Shown here: in pieces, positions 16,464-24,306 of the stretch
Layout of the letters: each line of letters begins with the position of its first letter
Position numbering within the stretch: the first letter of the stretch is position 1
Assembly (NCBI GenBank): GCA_038216155.1
Contig: JBBQQH010000032.1
Coordinates: forward strand, 1 to 35,987
Reading direction: 5' to 3'
DNA from: SZAS-103 sp038216155
GTDB lineage: Bacteria > Pseudomonadota > Gammaproteobacteria > Xanthomonadales > Xanthomonadaceae
Length of the DNA: 35,987 nucleotides
The notes under the pieces: model-generated
Seen by the model: the letters and a program-made list of their open reading frames with translations, nothing else
Database searches by the model: none
Told to the model about the DNA's origin: nothing
Position numbers and translations under genes: made by a program

Positions 16464-16488
16464 GTCCCTCTCCCGGTGGGAGAGGGAC
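16464..16488. repeat. Perfect intercistronic palindrome between hpd and hmgA
   Basis: Eleven-base arms (GTCCCTCTCCC / GGGAGAGGGAC) surround a GGT loop. The central 21 bases match 24959-24979 inside the E2 gene at 20 positions, so this is one member of a dispersed family. It has no T-run, so it is more likely an mRNA-stabilising or REP-type element than a terminator. Confidence 0.85.
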
Positions 16489-16502
16489 TTGAACAGTTTG
16501 CG

Positions 16503-17603
16503 TCACAACACGCCGCGCTTGATCTGGTCGCGCTCAATGCTTTCGAACAGCGCTTGGAAATTGCCTTCTCCGAAGCCTTCGTTGCCCTTGCGCTGAATGA
16601 TTTCGAAGAAGATCGGACCAATCGCATTGGTGGTGAAGATCTGCAACAGCTTGCGCTGTTTGGTCTCGGGGTCGGCGTCGATCAGGATTTTGTTCTCGCG
16701 CAAGCGCGGCACGTCTTCGCCGTTGTTTGGCACGCGCAGATCAATCACGTCGAAATAGGAATCTGGCGTGTCCAGAAATTCGACGCCCTGCCCGCGCATC
16801 GTCTCGATTGTCGAGTAAATATCGTCAGTGAAACAGGCAATGTGCTGGATGCCCTCGCCTTTGTACGCGTCGAGATATTCGTTGATCTGCGACTTCGGAT
16901 CATTCGATTCATTGAGCGGGATGCGCACGACGCCATCCGGGGCGGTCATCGCCTTCGACACCAGGCCGGTCTTGACGCCCTTGATGTCGAAATAGCGAAT
17001 TTCGCGGAAATTGAACAGGCGCTCGTAGTAATCCGACCACTTCTGCATGTTGCCGAAATGCAGGTTGTGAGTGAGGTGGTCGATGAAGGTCAGGCCAAAA
17101 CCGCGCGGATGCTGGTCGGCACCTGCGATCGGCGCGTAGTCCTCGTACATGTGACCCTTGTCGCCATAGCGATCGATCAGATACAGCATGCAATCGCCGA
17201 TGCCCTTTACCACCGGCGCATCAACTGCCTTGCTCGCTTCCTTGTGCGTGATCGACTCGCCGCCGTTGCCGAGCACGGTCGCCAGCACATCGGCGCCGGG
17301 CTTGCTGAAGCGAATCGCAAAGCCGCAGGCACATGGTCCATGTGCCTTGGCGAAGTCGGCGGCAAACGAATCGGGATCCTCATTGAGCAGGAAGTTCACG
17401 CCGCCCTGGCGATAGATCGTGATCGCCCGGGACTTGTGCCGGAGCACGGCGGAAAATCCCATGCGGACGAACAGATCGTGCAGGAGCGACGCATCCGGCG
17501 CTGCAAACTCGACAAATTCAAAGCCGTCGATCCCCATCGGGTTCTCGAACGTGGTCGGCTGCATGCCGAGATTGGGTACGAATTGATCGGGCTGCGCGTT
17601 CAT
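16503..17603 (-). CDS. hpd: 4-Hydroxyphenylpyruvate dioxygenase
   Basis: Hpd turns 4-hydroxyphenylpyruvate into homogentisate, with decarboxylation and ring migration, using Fe(II). The start is at the ATG at 17603 (MNAQPDQFVPNLG, 366 residues), six to seven bases after GGAGA; a TTG four codons upstream is unlikely. Two vicinal-oxygen-chelate halves are present. The iron ligands are in LTFIDHLTHNLHFGNM (His), EGIQHIACFTDDIY (His) and PIFFEIIQRKGNEGFGEGNF (Glu); the last stretch also forms the gating C-terminal helix. It is the first gene of the hpd-hmgA pair. The 133 bases to the divergent hydroxylase gene should hold its promoter. Confidence 0.97.
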   Translation of the reverse strand: MNAQPDQFVPNLGMQPTTFENPMGIDGFEFVEFAAPDASLLHDLFVRMGFSAVLRHKSRAITIYRQGGVNFLLNEDPDSFAADFAKAHGPCACGFAIRFSKPGADVLATVLGNGGESITHKEASKAVDAPVVKGIGDCMLYLIDRYGDKGHMYEDYAPIAGADQHPRGFGLTFIDHLTHNLHFGNMQKWSDYYERLFNFREIRYFDIKGVKTGLVSKAMTAPDGVVRIPLNESNDPKSQINEYLDAYKGEGIQHIACFTDDIYSTIETMRGQGVEFLDTPDSYFDVIDLRVPNNGEDVPRLRENKILIDADPETKQRKLLQIFTTNAIGPIFFEIIQRKGNEGFGEGNFQALFESIERDQIKRGVL

Positions 17604-17736
17604 GACGGTCTCCAACGTTGCGACGACGGCCTGACAGGACCCCGGCAGGCATTGAGCTTCAGTCAGGCATAAGGACTTCAGAGAGGCATTGCGCGATTAT
17701 ATCGCCTGATGCAACGCCCACGTTGCCGGCGCATTC

Positions 17737-19068
17737 ATGACCGAGACCGGATCCATCACAAGCAGCGCCGATCTGCTCGCTGCAATGCGCGCCGCGCTGA
17801 CCTCGCGCGATGCCGATCGCGCCGAGCGCATCGCCGAAATCATTTCCGTGCGCGAGGCAGGGCAAGAAGATGCGGTCGGCCTGCTGGTCGCGCGCGCGCT
17901 GGCGCGTGGCGAACACCTGCGCGCCTTGCAGGTCGCGCGCGGCGGCGTGCTCGCGAAACCCCGATCGGCGCGCCTGCAATTCCAGCTCGGTCTCGCCCTG
18001 CTTGCCGCAGGCCAATCCAGCGACGCATTGCGTGCATTCGCCAGTGCGCGCGACTGTGATCCCGAGATGCTGGCCGCGCCGCTGTGGCAAGCGGAATGCG
18101 AATACGCGCTGGAACATGACGACGATGCCCTGCGCAGCCAATTGCAGGCTCTCACCCTGGCCGAGCGCGCTGGGCTGCTGGCGCGCATGGATACACTGGC
18201 CGCGCCCATCCGTCAGCGTCTGCAGCAGGCGATGACCACCGTGCAGCGCGCCCGCAAGGCCGCGATCGAACCTGCACTGGCCGCCCTGCGCGCGCGCGTT
18301 GGCACGGATGCAATCAAGCGGATTGATCGCGGACTGGCGCCTCTATACGGCGAACCCGCGGCGCAGCCCATACATTCGTTGCAACAACCCAGTTTATTGT
18401 TCATTCCCGGACTGCCCGACCAGGCATGGTTCGAGCGCGCGCAGTTTCCGTTTCTGGCCGCGCTGGAAGCGGGCACCAGCGTCATTCGTGAAGAATTACT
18501 CGGCGTGCTGGCCGGCGACAATGGACTTCTGCCCTACGTGGACATGCCCGATACGGCACCGGCCGCGGTGATGTGGGGCGAGCTCAATCACTCGCCGGCA
18601 TGGAGCGGCTATCACCTGTATCGTCACGGCGAACGCGTCAAAGCGCATTGCGCCCGCTGCCCGCGCACCATGGCCCTACTCGAATCGTTGCCGCTGATGC
18701 GGATTGCCGATCATTCGCCGGAAATCCTGTTCTCGGTCTTGAGACCGCACACCCATATCCCGCCGCACACCGGGGTGATCAATGGTCGCCTGACCGTGCA
18801 CCTGCCGTTGATCGTTCCGCCCAACTGCGGCGCGTTACGCGCGGGCGACGAGCAACGCGAGTGGCGCGAAGGGGAGTGCCTGATCTTCGACGATTCATTC
18901 GTGCACGAGGCCTGGAATGACAGCGACCAGACCCGTGTCGTACTGATCATGGATGCGTGGAATCCGCATCTGCGGGATGCCGAACGCGACGCGCTGTCGA
19001 TAGCGATCAGCGAACTGGGTAAGTTCCACCGACATTACGACAGCGAAGACGTGACGCGCGAAAGCTGA
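17737..19068 (+). CDS. Aspartyl/asparaginyl beta-hydroxylase-family dioxygenase with TPR-like N-terminus
   Basis: The 443-residue protein has an N-terminal half (about 10-190) of helical, Ala/Leu-rich TPR-like units (LLVARALARGEHLRALQVAR, LQFQLGLALLAAGQSSDAL). The C-terminal half is an Asp/Asn hydroxylase domain. The 2-oxoglutarate/Fe motifs are THIPPHTGVINGRLTVHLPL (iron His and substrate/cofactor residues) and GECLIFDDSFVHEAWN (second His), with TRVVLIMDAWNP after. LpxO and mammalian AspH belong to this superfamily; the TPR plus hydroxylase layout is more like AspH. The protein substrate is not known. No strong Shine-Dalgarno precedes 17737. It is divergent from hpd and convergent with the peptide transporter gene. 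Confidence 0.88.
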   Translation: MTETGSITSSADLLAAMRAALTSRDADRAERIAEIISVREAGQEDAVGLLVARALARGEHLRALQVARGGVLAKPRSARLQFQLGLALLAAGQSSDALRAFASARDCDPEMLAAPLWQAECEYALEHDDDALRSQLQALTLAERAGLLARMDTLAAPIRQRLQQAMTTVQRARKAAIEPALAALRARVGTDAIKRIDRGLAPLYGEPAAQPIHSLQQPSLLFIPGLPDQAWFERAQFPFLAALEAGTSVIREELLGVLAGDNGLLPYVDMPDTAPAAVMWGELNHSPAWSGYHLYRHGERVKAHCARCPRTMALLESLPLMRIADHSPEILFSVLRPHTHIPPHTGVINGRLTVHLPLIVPPNCGALRAGDEQREWREGECLIFDDSFVHEAWNDSDQTRVVLIMDAWNPHLRDAERDALSIAISELGKFHRHYDSEDVTRES

Positions 19069-19196
19069 GGCCCGAATGTCACACGGCGATCACAGTCGCC
19101 GCGTCCATCCTGGACATCACCAATCGGCGAGCGCCAGTGCATCAAACCGGCTCAGCACACCTCAGCGCACTGACCCGGGGCGACGACTCTCCGCCC

Positions 19197-20744
19197 CTAC
19201 TTCACGCCATGCATCAGCTTGTTCACCAAAGGCGCAGTCAGGAAATAGACGACGCCGATGCCCAGGCCGAGCCAGAACAGCTGCATGAACACCACCGAAT
19301 ACTGCGCGGCACTGCCGGCTGCTGCTTCCCCGCCGCCGCCAGTTGCAATCGAGGCAAACACGCCGGCCATGTAATTGCCCATCGCGATCGACAGGAACCA
19401 GCCACCCATCGCCAGCCCCACTTCCTTCGGTCGCGCCAGTTTGGTCACCATCGACAGGCCGATCGGCGACAGGCACAACTCGCCCATGGTGTGCAGCAGA
19501 TAAGTCAGCGTCAGCAGCGACCACGAAATCTTGCCGCTTGCGTCGGCCATGTGCCCGATTGCAAACACCAGCACGTAAAAGCCCGCCGCTACACCAAACA
19601 ATCCCAGCGAGAACTTGCGCGGGATCGACGGATTCATCTCGCGGCGCGCCAGTGCCGGCCAGGCCCAGGCGTAAATCGGCGCCAGCAGCAGGATGAAGAT
19701 TGGATTGACCGACTGGAACACGGTGAAATTCGGTGTCCAGCCGAAAAAGCTCGGCATCGTCACGTAGTCGCGGGCTAGAAAATTCAGCGATGAGCCTGCC
19801 TGCTCGAACAGCGACCAGAACAACATGTTGGCGACAAACAGGATCAGCATCGCGATATAACGATGCAACTGCACCTTGTCGCGACTGGCGAATCCGCTAT
19901 AGAGGAAATAAGCCACCAAGCCGATCATCATGAAGATGAGCAAGGTGCCCAGCAGTGCACTTTTGCTCAGCAGGAAAAACACCGGCACCACGAGAATTGC
20001 GCCACCGATTAATACCTGCAGCAGCGGTCCGAAGCCCTGTTTTTCTGGCGGTGCGGTTCCAACATGACCGAGCCAGCCCTTGAGTGTCTGGAACACGGTC
20101 AGCCCGAGGATCATGCCGAGGCCGGCAGTGAAAAAGCCCCACTTGAAGCCATAGGTAGCACCGATCCACACGCTGCAAATCAGCGGCGCAATCAGCGCAC
20201 CGGCATTGATGCCCATGTAGAAGATGGTGAAGCCAGAGTCACGGCGCGGATCGCCAGGCTTATAGAGCTTGCCCACCATCGAGGAAATATTCGGCTTGAA
20301 CAATCCGTTACCGACCACCAGCACCGCGAGGCCCAACAGGAAGGTGGTGAGATCCGGCGCCATCAACATGAACATGCCGACCGACATCATTGCGCCGCCC
20401 AGCATGATTGATCGCTGGTAACCAAGGATGCGGTCAGCAATATAGCCGCCCAGGATGCCGGTCATGTACACCATCGAGGTGTAGCCGCCGTAGGTCAGGC
20501 TCGCCTGCGCGTCGGCCTTGTCGCCCAGGTGCGCAAAAAATTGTGTAGCCACGTACACCGCGAGCATCGCCCGCATGCCGTAGTACATGAAGCGTTCCCA
20601 GAACTCGGCGCCAAACAGCATCCACAATGCTTTGGGATGCCCGAGAACCTCACCCGGAGGCGGCGGCACGAATTCATCGTGAACCATGATCGATGCTTCG
20701 GGCGGCTCGGGTGCGGGCGAACTGGGCGGCACGTTTGCGCTCAT
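19197..20744 (-). CDS. POT-family proton-coupled peptide transporter
   Basis: The 515-residue inner-membrane protein has about 12-14 membrane segments. The POT signature is at about 45-57 (GAEFWERFMYYGMRAML, that is ExxERFxYYG). It is followed by YGGYTSMVYMTGILGGYIAD, LFKPNISSMVGKLY and FTIFYMGINAGALIAPLIC, which match the PTR2 signatures. An extended N-terminus (about 1-35) is Pro-rich and cytosolic. It imports di- and tripeptides with protons. A strong GGAGGA precedes the ATG at 20744. It lies 142 bases downstream of kynA on the same strand, so it may be co-transcribed and supply peptide-derived amino acids to catabolism (inference). Confidence 0.93.
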   Translation of the reverse strand: MSANVPPSSPAPEPPEASIMVHDEFVPPPPGEVLGHPKALWMLFGAEFWERFMYYGMRAMLAVYVATQFFAHLGDKADAQASLTYGGYTSMVYMTGILGGYIADRILGYQRSIMLGGAMMSVGMFMLMAPDLTTFLLGLAVLVVGNGLFKPNISSMVGKLYKPGDPRRDSGFTIFYMGINAGALIAPLICSVWIGATYGFKWGFFTAGLGMILGLTVFQTLKGWLGHVGTAPPEKQGFGPLLQVLIGGAILVVPVFFLLSKSALLGTLLIFMMIGLVAYFLYSGFASRDKVQLHRYIAMLILFVANMLFWSLFEQAGSSLNFLARDYVTMPSFFGWTPNFTVFQSVNPIFILLLAPIYAWAWPALARREMNPSIPRKFSLGLFGVAAGFYVLVFAIGHMADASGKISWSLLTLTYLLHTMGELCLSPIGLSMVTKLARPKEVGLAMGGWFLSIAMGNYMAGVFASIATGGGGEAAAGSAAQYSVVFMQLFWLGLGIGVVYFLTAPLVNKLMHGVK

Positions 20745-20886
20745 GCAGGATTCCTCCGGGGCGACACTGGACGCCGTGTCGTGGCGCTGGATTGATCTTC
20801 GCGCAAACCGCCGCGATCAAGCAAAGGATGGTGTACCTGTTTGCCGCACCTCGCGTCAAACATTGGCGGTGCTGCAGCGCAGCATT

Positions 20887-21756
20887 TCAGCCGCCGTCGG
20901 GCGAGAGTTCCAGTTCGGTGCGGATCTCGAACAGCTCGGGGAAAAACGTCAGCGACAACGCCTGCTTGAGGAATCCAACGCCAGAGCTGCCGCCAGTGCC
21001 GCGACGGTAGCCGATGATGCGCTCGACCGTCTTCATGTGGCGAAAGCGCCAGTGCTGGAAGTTGACTTCCAGATCGACCAGTTGTTCGCAGAAGTCGTAA
21101 GCCAGCCAGTGCTCGGAGGTGTGCTCGTAGATGCGCTTGAACACCGGCAGCAATGCGGCTTCGCGCTGGTGCGGACGGGTGAAGTCGCGCTCGAGGCACG
21201 CTTCGGGCACCGCGTGTCCGCGACGCGCCAACCAGCGCAGGAACTCGTCGTACAACGATGGTTGCTCCAGCACCGCGCGCAATTCGGCCTGCGCGTCGGG
21301 TTTGTGCGCAAATGCGCGCAGCATGTCTGCGTTCTTGTTGCCCAACAGAAATTCGACGATGCGGTACTGCAACGATTGGAACCCAGACGATGGCCCGAGG
21401 ATGTGGCGGAACTGCAGATAATCGCTGGGGGTCAACGTTTCCAGCACCGACCACTGCGACGTGAGTTGATCCTGGATGCGCTTGATCCGCGCCAGGATCT
21501 TGAAACACGGATCGAGCTGGTCGGCGCGCAGATGCGCAAGCACCGCGCGCAACTCATGGATGAACAATTTCAGCCACAACTCGCTGGTCTGGTGCTGGAT
21601 GATGAACAGCATCTCGTCGTGATGCGGCGGTTGCGACTGCGGCTGCTGCGCCGACAGCAGCAGGTCCAGTTGCAGGTAGCCCGCGTAATCGAGTTGGCCG
21701 TGCAGGTCCAGGGTCATGCCCTGTTCCAGCGCGCGCTGGTTGTCCGTGGTCGTCAT
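20887..21756 (-). CDS. kynA: Tryptophan 2,3-dioxygenase
   Basis: This heme enzyme opens the indole ring of tryptophan to N-formylkynurenine, the first step of the kynurenine path. The 289-residue product starts MTTTDNQRALEQGMTLDLHG at the ATG at 21756, with GGAGGA just upstream. Family motifs are LDYAGYLQLDLLLSAQ, HHDEMLFIIQHQTSELWLKL, FRHILGPSSGFQSLQYRIVEFLLGN shortened here to its core, and FRHMKTVERIIGYRRGTGGS near the C-terminus, with the proximal heme His in FRHMKTV. The substrate-side His is in the HHDEMLF stretch. It is divergent from the E1-alpha gene. Kynureninase and formamidase genes are not in the window. Confidence 0.96.
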   Translation of the reverse strand: MTTTDNQRALEQGMTLDLHGQLDYAGYLQLDLLLSAQQPQSQPPHHDEMLFIIQHQTSELWLKLFIHELRAVLAHLRADQLDPCFKILARIKRIQDQLTSQWSVLETLTPSDYLQFRHILGPSSGFQSLQYRIVEFLLGNKNADMLRAFAHKPDAQAELRAVLEQPSLYDEFLRWLARRGHAVPEACLERDFTRPHQREAALLPVFKRIYEHTSEHWLAYDFCEQLVDLEVNFQHWRFRHMKTVERIIGYRRGTGGSSGVGFLKQALSLTFFPELFEIRTELELSPDGG

Positions 21757-21890
21757 GGGTCCTCCGTGCGACAATTGTAGTCGCCCCGCGCTTGCATGCG
21801 CCGCGGCGGTGTTGCCACGATGCGATCCGCGTTTCGATCGCTGGCGATACCCGCCGCCGGGCGACCCATTGACCATTTGCGAGTTTAGCC

Positions 21891-22970
21891 ATGACCACAG
21901 CGGCAAGCTTCGAAATTGAATATCTGCAATACATGGATGCGTCCGGCAAACTGGTCGGCAAAAAATCCGACCTGCCGGCGTTTGCGAAAGACGGCAAGCG
22001 ACTGGTCGAGCTGTTCAAGCAGATGCTGTTCGTGCGCGTGTTCGACACCAAGGCGATCGCGCTGCAACGCACCGGCAAGCTCGGCACCTACGCCGCATCG
22101 CTCGGCCACGAAGCCACGCATGTCGGCATCGGCGCGTCGATGTTGCCCGAAGACGTGTTCGCGCCCAGCTATCGCGAATACGGCGCGCAGTTCATGCGCG
22201 GCGTGCTGCCGCGCGAAGTCCTGATGTATTGGGGTGGCGATGAACGCGGCAATGATTTTCAGGGACCGAAAAACGATTACCCGTGGTGCGTGCCGATTTC
22301 CACGCAGTGCCTGATGGCTTCCGGCGCGGCGCTGGCTTTCAAATTACGCAAGCAAAAGCGCGTGGCGGTTGCCTGCTGCGGCGACGGCGGTTCATCGAAA
22401 ACCGATTTCTACGCCGCGCTCAATTCGGCCGGCGCTTTCACCTCGCCGCTGGTGCTGTGCGTGATCAACAACGGCTGGGCGATTTCGGTGCCGCGCAGTG
22501 CGCAGACCGGCGCGGAAACGCTCGCGCAGAAGGGCATCGCTGGTGGCCTGCATTGTCTGCAGGTCGATGGCAATGACCTGATCGCCGTGCTCGAAGCGAT
22601 GCGCCGCGCCACCGAGCGCGCCCGCAACGGCGAAGGCGGCAGCGTGATCGAGTTCATGACCTATCGCCTGCACGATCACACCACCGCCGATGACGCGCGT
22701 CGTTACCGCGGCGAGCAGGAAGTAAAGGATGGCTGGGCGCGCGAACCAATGACGCGCCTGCGCACGTACCTCACCAACGAAAAGTTGTGGGACGAGAAAA
22801 AGGAAAAGGCCTGGGCTGAGGAATGCGGCAAGAAGGTCGATATCGAAATCGACGCCTACCTCAACACCAAGACCCAGCCGGTCGAAGTGATGTTCGACTT
22901 CCTGTATGCGGAGCTGCCGGCGGACCTTGTTGCGCAACGCGACGACGCCATCAGTTGGGAGAAGCGCTAA
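21891..22970 (+). CDS. 2-Oxoacid dehydrogenase E1 component, alpha subunit (pyruvate or branched-chain)
   Basis: E1-alpha, with E1-beta, decarboxylates a 2-oxoacid on thiamine diphosphate and passes the acyl group to lipoyl-E2. The 359 residues contain the ThDP motif at about 162-195 (CCGDGGSSKTDFYAALNSAG then LCVINNGWAISVP) and the C-terminal YRLHDHTTADDARRYR, the phosphoregion-like loop. The split alpha/beta form rules out the single-chain AceE type. I cannot tell pyruvate from branched-chain specificity by eye. The stop shares its last base with the E1-beta start (TAATG), so subunits are made in coupled fashion. No E3 gene is present here. Confidence 0.92.
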   Translation: MTTAASFEIEYLQYMDASGKLVGKKSDLPAFAKDGKRLVELFKQMLFVRVFDTKAIALQRTGKLGTYAASLGHEATHVGIGASMLPEDVFAPSYREYGAQFMRGVLPREVLMYWGGDERGNDFQGPKNDYPWCVPISTQCLMASGAALAFKLRKQKRVAVACCGDGGSSKTDFYAALNSAGAFTSPLVLCVINNGWAISVPRSAQTGAETLAQKGIAGGLHCLQVDGNDLIAVLEAMRRATERARNGEGGSVIEFMTYRLHDHTTADDARRYRGEQEVKDGWAREPMTRLRTYLTNEKLWDEKKEKAWAEECGKKVDIEIDAYLNTKTQPVEVMFDFLYAELPADLVAQRDDAISWEKR

Positions 22971-23950
22971 TGACCGCGATTACCCTGATTGAAGCGATCA
23001 CCCAAGCGCTCGCCTACGAACTCAAGCACGATGATTCCGTGGTCGTGCTGGGTGAGGATGTCGGTATCAACGGCGGCGTGTTCCGCGCCACCGCCGGCCT
23101 GTCGCAAACATTCGGTGCCGAGCGCGTGATCGACACGCCGCTGGATGAAACCACGATCGCCGGGCTCACCGTCGGCATGGCCTCGCAGGGCATGCGACCG
23201 GTGGCCGAAGCGCAGTTCGACGGCTTCATGTACCCAATGGTCGATTTCCTGGTCTGCCACGCCGCGCGCATGCGCTACCGCACGCGCGGTCGACTCACCT
23301 GCCCGATGGTGCTGCGCGTGCCCTGGGGCGGCGGCATCCGCGCGCCGGAACACCATTCCGAAGCCAACGAAGCGATCTTCACCAACGTGCCCGGCCTGCG
23401 CGTGGTGCTGCCATCCTCGCCGCAGCGCGCGTACGGATTGTTGCTGGCCGCGATCCGCGATCCGGATCCCGTGATCTTCATGGAACCCAAGCGCATCTAC
23501 CGCCAGTACAAGGAAGACGTGCCGGACGACGGCGAAGCGCTGCCGCTGGACGTGTGCTTTGTGCTGCGCGATGGCAGCGACGTGACTTTGGTGACTTGGG
23601 GTTCGCAGGTCAAGGAAACGCTGGAATCGGCCGACGCACTGGCGAAGGAAGGCATCAGCGCCGAAGTGATCGACGTCGCCACGCTGACGCCGCTCGACTT
23701 CGACACCATCAAGGAATCTGTACAGAAGACTGGTCGTTGCGTGATCGTGCATGAGGCGCCGCGCACCGCAGGATTTGGCGCCGAGATTGCCGCTCGGGTC
23801 GCCGAGGAATGTCTTTACGAATTACTGGCACCGGTGCAGCGCGTGACCGGTTACGACACCCACATCCCGCTGTTCCGGCTGGAGATGAAATACCTTCCGA
23901 GCGTCGAGAAGATCGTCGCGGCGGTGAAGCGGACGCTGGCGGTGAGCTGA
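22970..23950 (+). CDS. 2-Oxoacid dehydrogenase E1 component, beta subunit
   Basis: The 326-residue E1-beta starts MTAITLIEAITQALAYELKH. It has the transketolase pyrimidine-binding domain (VVVLGEDVGINGGVFRAT, DTPLDETTIAGLTVGMASQG, PVAEAQFDGFMYPMVDFLV) and the C-terminal transketolase domain (DVTLVTWGSQVKETLESAD, IDVATLTPLDFDTI, RCVIVHEAPRTAGFGAEIAA). The motif APEHHSEANEAIF is the expected active-site loop with paired His. It overlaps the alpha gene by one base and the SH3-protein gene by one base (TGATG at 23948-23952). A false upstream extension to 22823 is discarded because it runs through the alpha gene. Confidence 0.94.
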   Translation: MTAITLIEAITQALAYELKHDDSVVVLGEDVGINGGVFRATAGLSQTFGAERVIDTPLDETTIAGLTVGMASQGMRPVAEAQFDGFMYPMVDFLVCHAARMRYRTRGRLTCPMVLRVPWGGGIRAPEHHSEANEAIFTNVPGLRVVLPSSPQRAYGLLLAAIRDPDPVIFMEPKRIYRQYKEDVPDDGEALPLDVCFVLRDGSDVTLVTWGSQVKETLESADALAKEGISAEVIDVATLTPLDFDTIKESVQKTGRCVIVHEAPRTAGFGAEIAARVAEECLYELLAPVQRVTGYDTHIPLFRLEMKYLPSVEKIVAAVKRTLAVS

Positions 23951-24306
23951 TGCAGCATGCCCGGGTCATTGCGACGCATCGCGCACCCGATCGCCCGGCG
24001 ATCCAGGTGGCGCGCGGCGAGACGGTAACACTGGGCGATCGCGATCACGACTGGCCCGAGTTCGTCTGGAGTACGCTGGCAGGCGGGCTGGGCGGATGGA
24101 TTCCCGAGTCGGTGTTCGATGTCGATCGCGAGGTAGCGATTGCGAATAGTGATTACGACGCCCGAGAGTTGAACGCCGATGTGTCGGATGAATTGCTCCT
24201 GCATCGCGAACTGGCTGGTTGGTGGTGGGCTGAAAAAAACGACGGTGCGACCGGATGGATTCCGGCGCGCGCAATTGAACTGATCGACGAGGACAGACAT
24301 GGCTGA
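23950..24306 (+). CDS. Small protein with two variant SH3 domains, inside the dehydrogenase operon
   Basis: The 118-residue protein begins MQHARVIATHRAPDRPAIQV. Two SH3-like units can be seen. The first (about 5-55) has DWPEFVWSTLAGGLGGWIPE. The second (about 63-113) has SDYDARELNADVSDELLLHR and WWWAEKNDGATGWIPARAIE, matching the ALYDY / WW / G-x-IP-xx-Y pattern of SH3 folds. There is no signal peptide, so it should be cytosolic. It overlaps E1-beta by one base and E2 by eight bases, the tightest coupling in the operon. That argues for a role with the complex, such as assembly, anchoring or regulation, but no such function is established to my knowledge. Confidence 0.85.
   Translation: MQHARVIATHRAPDRPAIQVARGETVTLGDRDHDWPEFVWSTLAGGLGGWIPESVFDVDREVAIANSDYDARELNADVSDELLLHRELAGWWWAEKNDGATGWIPARAIELIDEDRHG

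Noticed and set aside
16464..16497. GTTCAAGTCCCTC on the minus strand resembles a tRNA T-loop
   Set aside because: No anticodon or acceptor arms surround it. It is one arm of the dispersed palindrome.
19084..19101. CGGCGA/TCGCCG hairpin between the convergent hydroxylase and transporter genes
   Set aside because: It is a short stem without a T-run and is likely to occur by chance at this GC content.
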